Positions 1 to 11,934 of a DNA stretch of 64,000 nt are shown piece after piece. The stretch comes from Dendrobium chrysotoxum (taxonomy: Eukaryota; Streptophyta; Magnoliopsida; Asparagales; Orchidaceae), in contig CM034305.1 in NCBI GenBank assembly GCA_019925795.1, forward strand, positions 58,578,573 through 58,642,572, given 5' to 3'. The notes below the pieces were generated by a model. It saw only the letters and a list, made by a program, of their open reading frames with translations, had not been told where the DNA came from and searched no databases. The first letter of the stretch is position 1. Each line of letters begins with the position of its first letter. A program made the translations under genes and the position numbers.

Positions 1-3000
1 AAATTCAAGGCTAGATGCTTAAAATGAATAAACAAACAAATTATACAGCACAAAAGACAACTACTTCCAGGTGAGTGTTGAAGCTTACACTATTTGCAGA
101 ATGAAAATACTTGAGCAGGATTTCATGCGCTAGTACAATATAACAGGATGAAATCATAAGCACATCTACATCACATAGGTATTAGCATAAGCTAGAAGAG
201 GACCATGCTTGTTCAATGAAGATGATATTTTGGTTCTAGAGGTAACACGTAATATAGTATCTTATCCAATTCTTGCATTAAAGGGATTACAAATTTGGCA
301 GGTCATCTTGCCATTGTATTTAATATTCAATTGCAGTTAAATATTGAATCTTCAATTGAAAATTTAGTCATTCAAGTTAAATATATTTATATAAACTAGG
401 TAAATGTACCAAGATGTTTATTATAAAATAATTTGATAGCCACAGAACCTATAAAACTTCGCTCATAGGTAATCACAACATTTTGAAAAACAACAAACTA
501 GCAATACAAACATATGTTAATCCCAACACTTTGATTGAATACTTAGAAGCCTTCAAAGATAGCACTGAGTTTTAAGAAGTTGGAATTGAAGATCAGCATA
601 ACGAGGAGCCCAAGATTGATGCAAAATTCATTAAAATGATGAACATATAATAATGATTTATTGGTCACCAACATGTATATAAATCACCAAACAGTGAAAC
701 ACAATTTGTTGGATAGCTTATGATTATGAGGTCATTTTAGATAAAAGCACTTAAACAATTGCTTGAAGGTGACCCAAGCAACAGATTCCAATCAAGCTGT
801 TTACTGCATTTGTAAATAATTATTAAATCTTAAAAATCATGTTTGCTATCTATAGCTAGAACCATCTGGTCATGTCAAAAAGAAAAAAATTAAACATACA
901 AACGTAATCCACAATAACTAGTTATGTAACATTTTTAATATATGAAATGATAATAAAAAATATGTATGAAGATGTACTCTACAAAAACTCATTCTCTAAA
1001 GCTCCTTTTCCATTACTCTGTAGGTTAGCTGACATGAGCTTGGTGTTCCCATTTTGCAAATGATGGTCAACTTGCCAAAGCAAAATGGGCAGCATTTAAA
1101 TAAAGTTTGAAAGTAATAAAAATAAGTCCTACAATGTTATATTGGATTAAAATATATTTTTTTCAATCAAAATAGATGGTTGTTCTATCAATGGACTTTT
1201 GGGTCATTCCCAAACTAGCTTATGTGTTTACACATCTGAACTGATGCCAGCAAACTATAAGATGAATATCAACTAACTGCCTATATATCTGTTACAATTT
1301 TTGAATCAAGTGTCCTTGGTCAATTTACAACTCATTATGATAATCGCAATACTGAGAGAATTTGCATAGGCAACGTTTGCTCCTAACCTATCATGAAAAA
1401 AATCATTTAAAGTGGTCAGTATAATATTTTTTTTTTTTGCTCGTGATTTCTATGATAACTCAGTGTCATTGGTTCACCTTTTTTAACATTTTTTCACTCA
1501 AGGGAGAAGTTTCAACAGAAGAAGAGAAGCCTAGAACTTTATAGGTATAAAAAATTTTATTTTGGGTTATTGGATGAGCAGCAAGGTTGTTTTTTTTTCT
1601 TTTTCTTTTTGAATAATACAAACCATTTTTGAATACTACTACATCTATTGTAAGTACATTGATATGATCTTGATTGAATATAGTTGGAGTTGGCAAAGAG
1701 AATGGAACTTTATTCAGTAGGAATTCACAAGGAGAAGAAATAGCCTGCATAGAAAAAATAGAATTCATAATTTGAATATATCCAATTGGTTCATACTATG
1801 GATAATTTTCAAAAGCAATCTTTTGAGTGGAATAGCAAATTTGATGTTTTTCTTCATGATGGTTTTCTTCATAACCAAATTTTGAGCAAAATGGCATATT
1901 TGATTAGAGAACATGGAACCTCCTTGTTATAATAACTTTACTGAAACTATTCACAATAACAACAAAAACATCTAGAAAATGAAAAGTTGGAGTATGATTA
2001 ACAAAATAACCTTATACATGCACAAGTCCAAAAACTAGATTATAGACTAATGTGATAGATTGTTGGTAGGAATTTTTCCCAGCTTGCTGAATAACTAAAC
2101 ACTAGCCATCTTCAAACCAACAAAGCCTTGTAAAACTACCACCCAAATAAAAGAGTAAGCTTCCATCTTATAAATTAAAATTCTGATATGTAGAACTTTA
2201 CATTTCAAGGTTCAAAAAATATAAAACATGGTTAGATAAATTCCACCTTTGAGCAATGTTGTGCTTACGTACCAAGCAACTGAGATCTAGAAAATTGATC
2301 AGAAAATAAGGCTAATTTTAAAAACTTCATCATAGGACCGAATCAGCCTTTGCACAGAAAAAAATGTAGTACCTAAAACTCATAAGCCGCCTCAGAGATT
2401 ACTACAATGATTTAGATGTCATTTTCCTGCTTCATGGGTACAAAGTATGACATTTGTACATACAAACTATTACGGTTCATTTGCCTAATTATTTCATAGA
2501 TTGGCTCCTCAGTTTCATGTTAGTTGGGCAGTGTAGGTTATGTGGCTACTTTGGTGGGCATTCTTTGATTCTCACCGAAACAAAAATAATAAAAATTAGC
2601 ATAAATTAGAATGCAATGTGCTTTTAGTACATTTGCATCATCGATGAAGCAATCAAGTTAAGAGAAGCACATAAAGAAGAAGACTAATTTTTTGTTTATT
2701 GATATTCTTTCTAAAGCACAATTCCAAACCCTCTACGTATTTAATCCAACAGTACTTACATCTTGTGGAGTTTTTTAAAGGCTTTCTTCGTACTCCAGGT
2801 AATTGACAGCATAGTTTTGTTCAGAATCTAGTGGTAATTAATAGCATAGTTTTTGTTCAGAATACATGTTAGTAGTAGGCCTGGGCATTAGTTACCTATA
2901 TCAAAGATGAATGATTTTAAGTGGAGACCAACATAAATTGAAATAACCAGTAAAACATAATATGAACCTTGACCTCCCCTCTCTCCTGCCATAGACAATC

Positions 3001-3740
3001 TCCATGTTACATAATGACAAGTTCATCATCCTTACATAAGCTTCTCAGTTGTGCTTAAATGTACAGCCATTAGAGTTCTCCACTTTGAGCTTCCTTTTAA
3101 TTCCTCCCACTGCCTTCTCCTCAACTAGTGAAAGAGGGATAACCTACACACTAACTCTACAAAGGGAGCTATGGTTGTCATATAAAATCCTCATGTTACA
3201 ATTTCTATCACAAATATGGTTATAGTTTGCAGTGATATATATTTCCAAACAAGTGCTCATTTTGACATCTCCAGTCACATTTGTGACTAAGAATTAGACT
3301 TTCTCAGTTGAGAAATAGCATAAACAATATTCCAAAAAATATTGAACAAGCAAATGAGAAAACACCAAAGAATATTAGCATAAAGCCCAATCTTTATGTA
3401 GTAGAAAGCAAATAACATAAAAAATAACCATTACGAACAACCAGAATGAAATTTTTGCCAACTTCTTCTAATAAGTGGTCTTATTTCATATCGTAATACT
3501 ATATAATAATATGTAAAAGAAGAAAGATGATGAAGAAAGAGTAACCATATAACCCAATTCTATCAAAATATAAAAAGATTATAGAGTATATGTAAGACTA
3601 TTCAAATCCAAGTAAACATCAGAAATTTATAATTCTTGTTGTTTATCAATGTTTTTCACAAACAATCTGAATTAAATTAATTACAAGAATATAAGTAATT
3701 TGATTATTTAATAAAAAATTTAAAATTAAAAAATACTTAC
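1..3740. other. AT-rich region without a recognised gene
   Basis: No transposase, reverse transcriptase, LTR or RNA gene is recognisable on either strand. The longest reading frame (1466-1768, minus, 100 residues) has no family signature I know. Two short minus-strand frames look a little more gene-like than their surroundings: one near 3066-3160, a lysine-rich frame preceded by an AG acceptor-like site, and one near 980-1100 of 38 codons. Either could be an exon, but neither has enough support to call. The sequence is complex rather than repetitive, so it may be intergenic or intronic DNA. Confidence 0.5.
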
Positions 3741-4084
3741 TAAAGCTTAAGGCCATGCAACATAAGTTCCAATAGCTCGTCCAATGGATGTTAAAGTACT
3801 GTACGTTCTAATCAAGTGTTCTTCCCAATTCACTGGAACGTTTATATGAATTGAACACCAATTTGGACCTAATGGATAGTTTCCAACCCTATGTGTAGGA
3901 TCCATACTTTGAATATATCAAATTTCAATAGTTTTAGTAGAATCAAGAACACTTTTGACTATAACTTTAGTTCCAACCAATATATATAAAGTTTATAAGA
4001 TGTAACAAAAAATTTTAATAACATATTAAAGATTGTAATAGGGCTCTATATGTTCATAAGTAAATAGTTTGCTTACTGAGATCT

Positions 4085-5430
4085 ATTATTGAAAGAGTGT
4101 ACCTCACCATTTTGAGAATATTGAGCAGTTCTTAGTGGCATGTAATGACTAGCTTGTTGTGTACTTTGCATATCCAACTTCATTTTAGCAATTACCTCAC
4201 CCTATTCTTGAACTTATTTTTCCATTTTTTTGAAAGCTTCCTTGTAAACTTCTATTAATCAGTAAGCACTACTTTGATTTCGGATTTCTCTCAATGCAAC
4301 ATACGGAGTTACACCAAATCAATACATTCAAACTATGTCGACCTTGTCATTCCCAAGAACCTTTGAGAACATATCATCTCTTCCAACATCTTCTGTTTGA
4401 GATGTTTGACTTCTTATTTCCTTCATTTTTTTCCAACATATAATGACTATTAACTCTTTTACTTAAACTTTTCTATACTTTACAATTAATTTATGAAATA
4501 ATTATTATCATTTCTTACCAAAGGTTTCGAAGCCATAATGTTATTCGCAATTCTTTCTTTTATGTAATACTTTTCAAATATTTCAACGGTGTCCTATACT
4601 TTTCACCTAAAAAATTAAATAAATAATGTAAAAGTTAATTAAAAACATAATTTAATTTAAAATTTAACTATAACACACAGACTCGCACAAATATGTATAT
4701 ACTTATAAAATTTACCTGAGCTTCACGCACTTGATCGAAACCCCTTTTTCTAGTTATGTGCTTCAAACTCTTTTTTAACCTATTCATTTTATTTTGTTTA
4801 GTTATATACTGAATATAAATATGAATTACTAAAAAATATAGCATAAATAACACTATAAAATTTAAAAGCTATGATAATATACTTTTGATTCTTCTGAATT
4901 CTAATAGGATAGAAGATTTTTTCCATTGATCTTTGGGTACCCTTTTTAGCACAATACATAGTTATAATTATGTAGACATATTTGGATCATAATATCTAGA
5001 TTTAACGTTGGCTTTCTAATTTCTCCATTTCTTCCCAATTGATTGAAGAACCCATACAGCACTACCACGGGGAATTTCAAATTTCTCGTAAAAAAAAAAA
5101 AATATTTATTGCTATATAAAAATTTTTACAAGACAAGTAAGCATATTATGAAGATGAATACCATAACAACTTCTACCATATATTTTTTTTAAAGGCTGGC
5201 ATTTTATCCCAACTTCTAATATCAATAGGTACATTTTTCCCATTTTGAGAAATAGTCCCAAAAAACTCGACAAATGATGATTTATTTTGTACAAAGGTTG
5301 ACTATATTTGTTAATATTAATAACAACTCATTCTCATTCTCCACCATGTTGGGTAGCTTGATATCCCCAAATACTATGTATATAGGTTGGACCTCTTTTT
5401 CATTTTTGCTTCTCATTGCTTCTACCTGCT
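4085..5430 (-). pseudogene. CACTA second-gene remnant, Transposase_24 (Ptta/En/Spm) type
   Basis: Joining minus-strand frames by eye gives the family's ordered blocks: a VPIDIRSWDKMPAFK-like block (about 5,250), KFEIPRGSAVWVLQSIGKKW (about 5,085-5,030), VPKDQWKK (about 4,945), NRLKKSLKHITRKRGFDQVR (about 4,790-4,730), DDMFSKVLGND (about 4,380) and GVTPYVALREI (about 4,310), followed by a hydrophilic KEAFKKMEK tail to about 4,085. In known CACTA elements the TNPA-like product binds subterminal repeats and helps the TNP2 transposase. Several in-frame stops and frameshifts, including a stop replacing a residue before FGVTPY, mean no protein is made. The gaps between blocks suggest introns or insertions. 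The family assignment is firm; the boundaries are approximate. Confidence 0.75.
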
Positions 5431-6120
5431 AAGAAAAAAATCTTAAAATTAAAATCTTGTAAGTAAGATAAATGCAAATGTAAAATAAGCATAGAAAGTT
5501 TTTATAATATCTTAAAGAAGAGGCAAACCTGTAACATAATTTTCAATGGTATTTGTTGAAACATCTATTTCAACTTCAGTTTGTTCTCTGCATCCTGTAT
5601 TTCTAACATGTGTTTTGTGTGTGGAGATATTTCTTAAAAATCATTATAAAAGATATACGTGAGTAGAGTATAATAGAAGATAAAAAATACAATTTGTCAC
5701 TCATGTTGCTCACATAATCTATGGAGAAAAATAAAATGTACAATAGATTCAAAAAATTTTAAGGTTCACTACATCCAAACTAAATGCAACATTTAGATAA
5801 ACGCACATAAGAAAGACATAAAACCACAAAATGTTACATAGTAATAAGATTGATATAATGGTCGTGATATAAGCATAAAAAAATGTTTTTACATTACAAA
5901 ACAAAAATTACACAAATCAATTATTCTAGTAGAATGCCATCAACTTCGTCTCTAGTTCATTGAACTTCAACATAAATAAAATACTTTTGAGTAGAAGTCT
6001 CACTTTGCAACTAGTCATCAACACCGGTGTCTATGTGAATGTTATTAAAATTATTTCTTAGTGATATTTTAACAACATCCAATAAAGGAAAAACATCATT
6101 TTCTAAGAGCCATTTCCACC
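5431..6120. other. AT-rich spacer inside the CACTA element
   Basis: No reading frame or motif I recognise. It lies between the Transposase_24 remnant and the GC-rich tRNA-like segment and may hold the missing 5' part of the second gene. Confidence 0.4.
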
Positions 6121-6149
6121 TGAAAATGAATGAAATCTATTAGTAATTT

Positions 6150-6330
6150 TCATTTCCATTATGGGCTGATGATCTAGGCCCACAATGCACTCCATTGCCC
6201 TTGATCCGGTCAGCCTGTGAATTAGGCCAGCCATGTAGTCAATTGGCACGTGAACCAGTTAATCATGCCCTCCCGCGCGACCCGTTTGCAACTTTGCAGA
6301 GCAGGGTTCAAACCCCGCCCATTTAAACAA
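6150..6330 (+). repeat. GC-rich tRNA-like segment, possible SINE remnant
   Basis: This stretch is clearly richer in G and C than its neighbours. It ends with GGGTTCAAACCCCG (about 6,303), a good match to a pol III B-box. Upstream, TAGTCAATTGG (about 6,237) resembles a weak A-box. The A-to-B distance is about 65 bases, long for a tRNA-derived promoter, and the T-stem is not fully paired, so it is not a working tRNA gene. A tRNA-derived SINE or a tRNA pseudogene is the likeliest reading. No poly-A/T tail or target duplication was seen. Confidence 0.3.
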
Positions 6331-6339
6331 TTCAAACAA

Positions 6340-6734
6340 CTCTATCCAATGACCTGCTATGTATATTACGTTTCTCAATATGAGTTTTTATATTTATACT
6401 AAACTTTGATATATATATATATATATATAATCTATTTAATGTAATAATAATTAATTATTCATTTTTAGTTTATTTAATTTTTTTAACATAAATGATAATA
6501 TAAATTTTAATTATTTTTTCATTGATTATTAATTAACATATTTGATAATATTTAGTTTAATTATTAAAATTTTATTTCATAATTAGTAACTTTGTAATTA
6601 ATTATTAATTAAATAAACTATTATTCAAAACATGATAATAATTATTAAAACCTTTTTATTATTTTATTTTTATAATATTTACTTTAATTAATTTTATTTA
6701 ATAAAATGAATAATTTTAAAAATTAATAGTAAAA
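6340..6734. repeat. AT-rich spacer with a short (TA)n tract
   Basis: Almost pure A and T, with a (TA)n run at about 6,409-6,429 followed by ATTAATTA-type low-complexity sequence. No coding content. Confidence 0.6.
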
Positions 6735-6905
6735 AAATTTCATAAAATTTAAAATTCCGTCGAAAACCAGTCGAAAATTCCGTCGAAAAATCTATTGGAA
6801 ATCTAACGAAAAATCTGTTGGAAATATTCCGTCTAAAGTTCGCCGAAAAATCCATCAAAATTTCTGATCAATTTATTTTCGCCGAAAAATCCACCAAAAA
6901 TTAGC
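6735..6905 (-). repeat. Array of degenerate CCGTCGAAAA units
   Basis: About ten imperfect copies of a 10-12 base unit (TCCGTCGAAAAAT and variants such as TCGCCGAAAAATCC and TCTGTTGGAAAT) are packed into about 170 bp. CCGTCGGAAA-like short repeats are typical of the subterminal regions of plant CACTA elements, where they serve as binding sites for the TNPA-type protein. Here the array directly abuts the DUF4216 end of the transposase remnant rather than a visible CACTA terminus. It may mark an internal rearrangement or the end of a second element. Confidence 0.5.
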
Positions 6906-9900
6906 ATTTTTACTGTATGGAATATACCATTAAGGATCAATAGGATATTCCACATAAATAACTTATTAAACTTGAGAAGCAAGCACAAAAGGTTCTTGAT
7001 GTCATTTAATTTTATTGCATTAGTCAAGATGAAACCATCCTCAACCTCCTTTAGTCTCTTTTTATTTAGAAATCGAATCACATTCAAATAAAACAACACT
7101 CTCTGTTGAGTAGTCCAATTCAATTATATTTTTTACGATCCCATAGTATGTCAAGTTACTTGAAATAGGGTTATTATCTTTGATTCTAGCGAAGCTTGAA
7201 GTTAGAGCTTTAACCATCATGCCACAATTTTGAGTTTTTCTTTTTTTCATCAAATCTACAATATAAAATCTAAAACCATTTATAAGGTACTTCTTGTATA
7301 GAGTGACAACATTGGATGGACCTCTAGCTTACCGCCTTAAATCAGTAGAAATAGTATCATACTTTAATGGATCAATTAAAGCAATCTATTAAAGCAAAGT
7401 AGATGTAATCAGTAAAAATTCTCTAATGAAAGTCTGTTAGCATTGTAACACTGACCTTATTAGTAAACCAAGAAATAAAATCGTCATTATGCACCCTTTT
7501 AGTTTCATATTATCCATAGCGAGACCTTTTTTGTCTTTTCATTTCTTTAACTATAGTGTAATGTTCATATATAATAATAGTATTTATATAAAAAATGAAA
7601 ATATGTATTCTTCTACTAATTGTGTTCTACCTAACATATGGCTCCATTTCCTAACAACTGAAAAGGGCATATCGATGTGCTTTCATAAGTGACTCATCAT
7701 TGAAGATCTTCACCTCTCTTTTTCTAAGTGCCTGACCATTTGTTACAAAGATATTAGGTCCTTCATTCAGAACATTCTCATCCAATTCATTTCTTCCAAG
7801 TTGATTTCGCCTTGTTTCCACATTCTCAGCAAAATATAAAGAGTAAAATGTTAAACATTCTTTTGCAATATAGCCTTATGCAATTGATCCCTCTGGATGA
7901 ATTCTATTTCAAACATATGACTTTAACTTCTCCAACAATTCAAAAAATTTGATTTATAAATGATATAAATTTTTTATTATTGTTATATCTGATAAAACTA
8001 ATAATGATACATGAAATAGTTACTAACCTCTTAATAGGATACATCCAACAATAATATATAGGACTGTCAATCCTTGCCTTAGTGGCCAAGTGAGAATTGT
8101 CAAATACACCATGATATCAAAAAAAGTAGGAGGAAAAAAAGCTAGCAAAGTGTAATTGCAATTTTGTTTTCCAATCTAAGAAGCTGAATTAGGAGAAGAA
8201 CTTTAGAGCACAAGCCTTGAAAAAAATGACTCAGTTGAATTAGAGGAGATTGATTCGACTTAGGCAAGACTCGTCCTAAGCATAATAGAAGCAATTTTTG
8301 CATTATTTTGTGATGATCATGGCTCTTTAATCCAAGTATTTTCAAGGGTTTCAGTTGCACTCATCTTGAAATATTAGATGCATATCCATCTAGCACTTTA
8401 ATACTTTTTAAGACTTTAGAGGAGATTTCTTTTTCTTTTTTCTTCATAATGAAGCATGCTGCAGGTAAATAAGTATGTCCATATGAAGTATGATTAGGGT
8501 GCAATGTAGGGTGTATTCCCATTTTCTCCATGTCTTTGCATGCATTCAAATGATCTTTTGTCTGTCCATCAAAATCCAATAATATACCCAAAAGCATATC
8601 ACATACATTCTTTAAATATGCATAACATCTAATTTATGACATAAAAGATTATTTTCCCAATACAGCAACTTGAAAAATATACTAAACTTCTTCCATTTAT
8701 AAGGTAAATTAGGATTAGCAGGTGTTTTCTTTCCAAACTTCACTTTTATACTTCTTAACATATCAAAAATTTTGGATCCATTAACAGGTGGTCGTGTTAT
8801 CGAATATTCTTCACAACCATTAAAAGATCGACTATCTTTTTTATTAAGATGATCATAATCTAAGAACCCTTGATGTCCCTTATAATATCTCTTACGACTC
8901 AAATGTAACCACTCAGAACATATATTCTCCTGACAATTAGGGCATGCAATCTTCTCTTTTGTACTATAAACTAATAAGTTAGTATAACATGGAAAATCAT
9001 TTATAGTCCATAATAATGCAGATCACATTTAAAAATTCTCATTAGAACTTACATTGTAAGTCTGCAAACAAATTTCCCATAATTCTTTTAACCCAGCCAC
9101 AAGTGGTTGTAAAGAAACATCAATATCATTTCCGGGTTGAGTTAGCCCAGGTTTAAGCAAAGAAAGCATCATGTATTGTGGTTTCATACACAAGTTAGGT
9201 GGCAAATTATATGTCATCAATATATTAGACCAAATACTATGAGTTGAAGTCATTGTCCCAAAATGGTTTAAATCCATCAGACGCTAAACCCAATCGTACA
9301 TTTTTAGGATCTACAGCAATATTTGTATCTTGGTAGTCTATGTGCTACCAAGCTAGAGTGTTAGCCAGATGCCTCATACAAACATATTTTATGTGATCTT
9401 CTTTATGCCATATCATATATGATACAGTCTTAGATAACATGAATAATCTTTGCAATCTTGATGTTAATGGGAAGTGCCACATGACTTATCTTGCAACCTC
9501 TTTATTTTTTTTTACTTGATATATCTTCTGAAATGCTATCCTCTACAATCAATCGTGATGCATTACAAATATCAAACTTACTCTTAAATTCATGTGGACC
9601 CCAACATAAAAAGCAATCATTGTGATATACATCATATTTTTTATAACTTAAGCCCAAATCTTGAATTATCTTTTTTGTCTCGTAATAAGACTTTGGTAGG
9701 CAAAAATCTTCAATTGCATCCCTTAACAAGTTCAGAAACATAGTAAATGATTTTTGAGTCCAATTACCAAGGCATTTAAGTTGATGTAGCCTAATAAGAA
9801 AATCAAGTTTTGAGAACTTTTTACATTCGAGAAATAATTCTTGTTGTTACTTATCAACTTATAAAACTTTGCAGCATCTGCATTTGGTTTATTAATTTCA

Positions 9901-10133
9901 TCTTGTTCATCTATAGTATTACTTTCAAACTCAAATGCATCATTTAATAGCCGCCCTTCTATGTCATCATTAACATTATCAACAATGAGGGAATGTGATC
10001 CAATGTCCTTTCTAAATGAAGTTTCTCCATGAGCAGTCCAATTGTAATATCCAATTTTGAATCCTCTCCAAAGAAAATGAGCTTCAACATCATCTCTAAC
10101 AAATAACCATGTATATTTTAAGTGGGAATACAT
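6906..10133 (-). pseudogene. CACTA TNP2-type transposase, broken
   Basis: Minus-strand frames joined by eye show the family in order. The N-terminal associated part (EAHFLWRGFKIGYYNWTAHG) starts about 10,090. Then come SYYETKKIIQDLGLSYKKYD (about 9,670), FGTMTSTHSIW with NDIDVSLQPLVAGLKELWE (9,277-9,060), and WKKFSIFFKLLYWENNLLCH followed by LDVMHI (to 8,612). GILLDFDGQTKDHLNACKDM and GYASNISR (8,597-8,361) follow, then a DUF4218-like HPEGSIA-GYIAKECLTFYS block (about 7,900-7,840). The last block is DUF4216, with TQNCGMMVKA, TYYGIVKNIIELDY and LASQV (7,250-6,980). Known members cut and rejoin the element termini in the nucleus. There are at least five frameshifts plus stops, so it is dead. 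The start is taken at the ATG at 10,133. Confidence 0.88.
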
Positions 10134-11376
10134 CAGTGTTCAAGTATTTGTTGCTAGGTACAATAATAATGATAAGAGCATCAATATCAGCACTGAGCAA
10201 GGCAAAGCAAGGAAGAAATTAACATTTTTTCGTGAATGTATTTTAAATGCATAGCCTTGTAAATATCAAAACATCAAGAAAAAAAGTAATGCAATGTTGT
10301 CATAAAATTGTAATCAAGTCCACTAAAGCAAACCATAAACTCTCAAGTAGCAGGGAGTCTTTTCAATATAAATAGAGGAAGTGATGAATCGAACAAGAAA
10401 ATTAAGAGAACTAAAATTAGTCAGTATGAGCTTGAACAAACAATATTCTGTGAGATTGAAAAAAGAATAAAATAAAAAGGGGTATTTATATACATCCCTT
10501 AGAATTCATTAGTGAGCATGAACACTGGTGTGGTTTCAAGGAGAAGGCCCACTTGATAGCTTAGTTGGAGTCAAAGTCATGGCTCAAGAGAAGTTATAAA
10601 AGAAGACATATGAGAGAGAGGATGAGCTAGAGAAAGTGTAAGAGGGAGCCCTATTTGACCTCATATTATGGGTGGCTATCCTAAAATGGAACTAAAAGCT
10701 AGGAAGATCCAAAAGAATAAAAAGAAAATAATCTTTGTGAGATTAGGAAGCAGTGAATCACACAATAAACACAAACGAACTAACTTCACACCAACATCCT
10801 GATGAAATTCACAATCAACGGTAAATAAAATTAAAAGGTCATAAGATTTAATTTTTGTGTTGTACCACCAGTTGGTGTTGGATGAGTAAAGCAATCGATC
10901 ATTCAAAAGGAAATAAATTACAAGCAAATTAGGAATCGCAAGAACCATAGGCAATCAAAATAAGAAACAAAGAAATTTTATCAAATATTCATTCAAAGGA
11001 CTACAACCATTTGCATTCGGTAAAGATTTAAAGGATAGAACATTTAGAAGATTTACTTGATACAGCTTCTATCAACGATTAATGATGTAGCTAGCTGTAA
11101 AGAGAGTTGGGCGCTTGTGGCGGTCAACGTTCAGAAGGAAAGAAATCACAAGCGTAGATAAAGAATTAGAAACTGCAAAGAATTAAGAATCACATTCAAA
11201 GAAATACGGCAGCACAAAAACTATAAGCAAGAAGGAGAAAATAATAATCTGGCATGAGAATACCTATTTCACTCGCTCGAGATATATTTTAGCGCCAAAT
11301 TATTATGATGCCCTGATAGGTATTTTTTAAGACACTTAAATAAAAATGTCTTTATATAATTGTAGTTAAAAGTTCA
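10134..11376 (-). other. CACTA 5' leader, non-coding
   Basis: The stretch between the TNP2 start and the element terminus holds no coding sequence I recognise. In intact elements this part carries the promoter and subterminal repeats. A TTTGGCGCTAAAATAT-like motif sits near 11,288-11,305, but I could not see a convincing repeated unit. Confidence 0.45.
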
Positions 11377-11387
11377 TTTTTGTAGTG
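11377..11387 (-). repeat. CACTA terminal inverted repeat (one end)
   Basis: On the minus strand the element begins CACTACAAAAATGAAC at 11,387. CACTACAA is the canonical start of plant CACTA termini, and its position upstream of a TNP2 gene in the right orientation supports it. The expected 3-bp target duplication would be AGT (11,388-11,390), but the partner end was not found. Confidence 0.5.
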
Positions 11388-11419
11388 AGTGGCTCACCAT
11401 ATAAATAAATATATTCAAA

Positions 11420-11731
11420 ATTGAATAATTAAAAATAAAATTGGACAATTGATCTTACATTTTTTTAGTTAACTCCAATATCTCAGGTAGTTTTGTAAGA
11501 AGTTAAAAAAACCATTAACTGTGAAGAAGCTACACTTATTATTCATCAAATAGATAAGATTTTGTAAGAGCTCGGGTGATAACATAGTTATAAATAGCTT
11601 GATTTATAATTTTTCACAAAAAAAGCTTAGAAGTCATAATAAAGATAGGAGTCATGAGGCATGCATGCCTTACGGAATAAAAAACGCATGTTTGCTTTCA
11701 TTACTTAAAAATGCATTAGAAGAAAAAAAAC

Positions 11732-11792
<61 letters not shown>

Positions 11793-11860
11793 GACAAATT
11801 TAATATGTATTATGGATTTATGAGACATACTATTTTTTTATGAACTTCAACTTATCTGAT
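11420..11860 (+). repeat. Dispersed repeat R2, copy 1
   Basis: Shares ordered blocks with 27,770-28,380 and 60,200-60,560. These include TTAGTTAACTCCAA (11,466), ACTGTGAAGAAG followed by TTATTATTCATCAAATAGAT (about 11,518-11,555), a GGTGATAACA block and a TCATAATAAAGATA block. It contains a (TA)n run at about 11,734-11,789 and continues past it with TATGAACTTCAACTTA, which resembles the sequence after the run in copy 2. It has no coding capacity. It could be a non-autonomous transposon or LTR fragment; the class is not resolved. Confidence 0.55.
11734..11789. repeat. (TA)n microsatellite
   Basis: About 28 uninterrupted TA units inside repeat R2 copy 1. The apparent reading frames through it are artefacts of the dinucleotide. 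Confidence 0.97.
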
Positions 11861-11934
11861 GTTTCATAGCATGGAATGTAATGCACTGTTTAGAAATGTA
11901 ATGACTGACTACTAAGATAGTCAAAGTATTTTAT

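Larger units (their letters stand above)
4085..11387 (-). mobile_element. Decayed CACTA (En/Spm) DNA transposon
   Basis: Read on the minus strand, the order is a CACTACAAAAAT terminus (11,387), a TNP2-type transposase gene (10,133 to about 6,906), then a Transposase_24-type gene (about 5,430 to 4,085). This is the usual two-gene layout of plant CACTA elements. Both genes carry many stops and frameshifts. The second terminus was not found; it should lie left of 4,085 and begin CACTA on the plus strand. The AT-rich stretch 5.5-6.7 kb between the genes contains a GC-rich tRNA-like segment and may be partly foreign insertion. The single-element interpretation is inferred from order and orientation; two overlapping elements cannot be excluded. 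Confidence 0.65.

Noticed and set aside
1466..1768. 100-codon minus frame as a gene
   Set aside because: No family signature, no conserved context and composition like its surroundings; too weak to call.
5767..5780. CACTACATCC as the left terminus of the CACTA element
   Set aside because: It lies between the two transposon genes, does not match the right-hand CACTACAAAAAT beyond the first bases and lacks the expected AGT duplication.
11599..11823. Reading frames through (TA)n tracts (also 18,919-19,140 and 19,007-19,189)
   Set aside because: They encode only alternating Ile-Tyr from the dinucleotide and have no other coding support.
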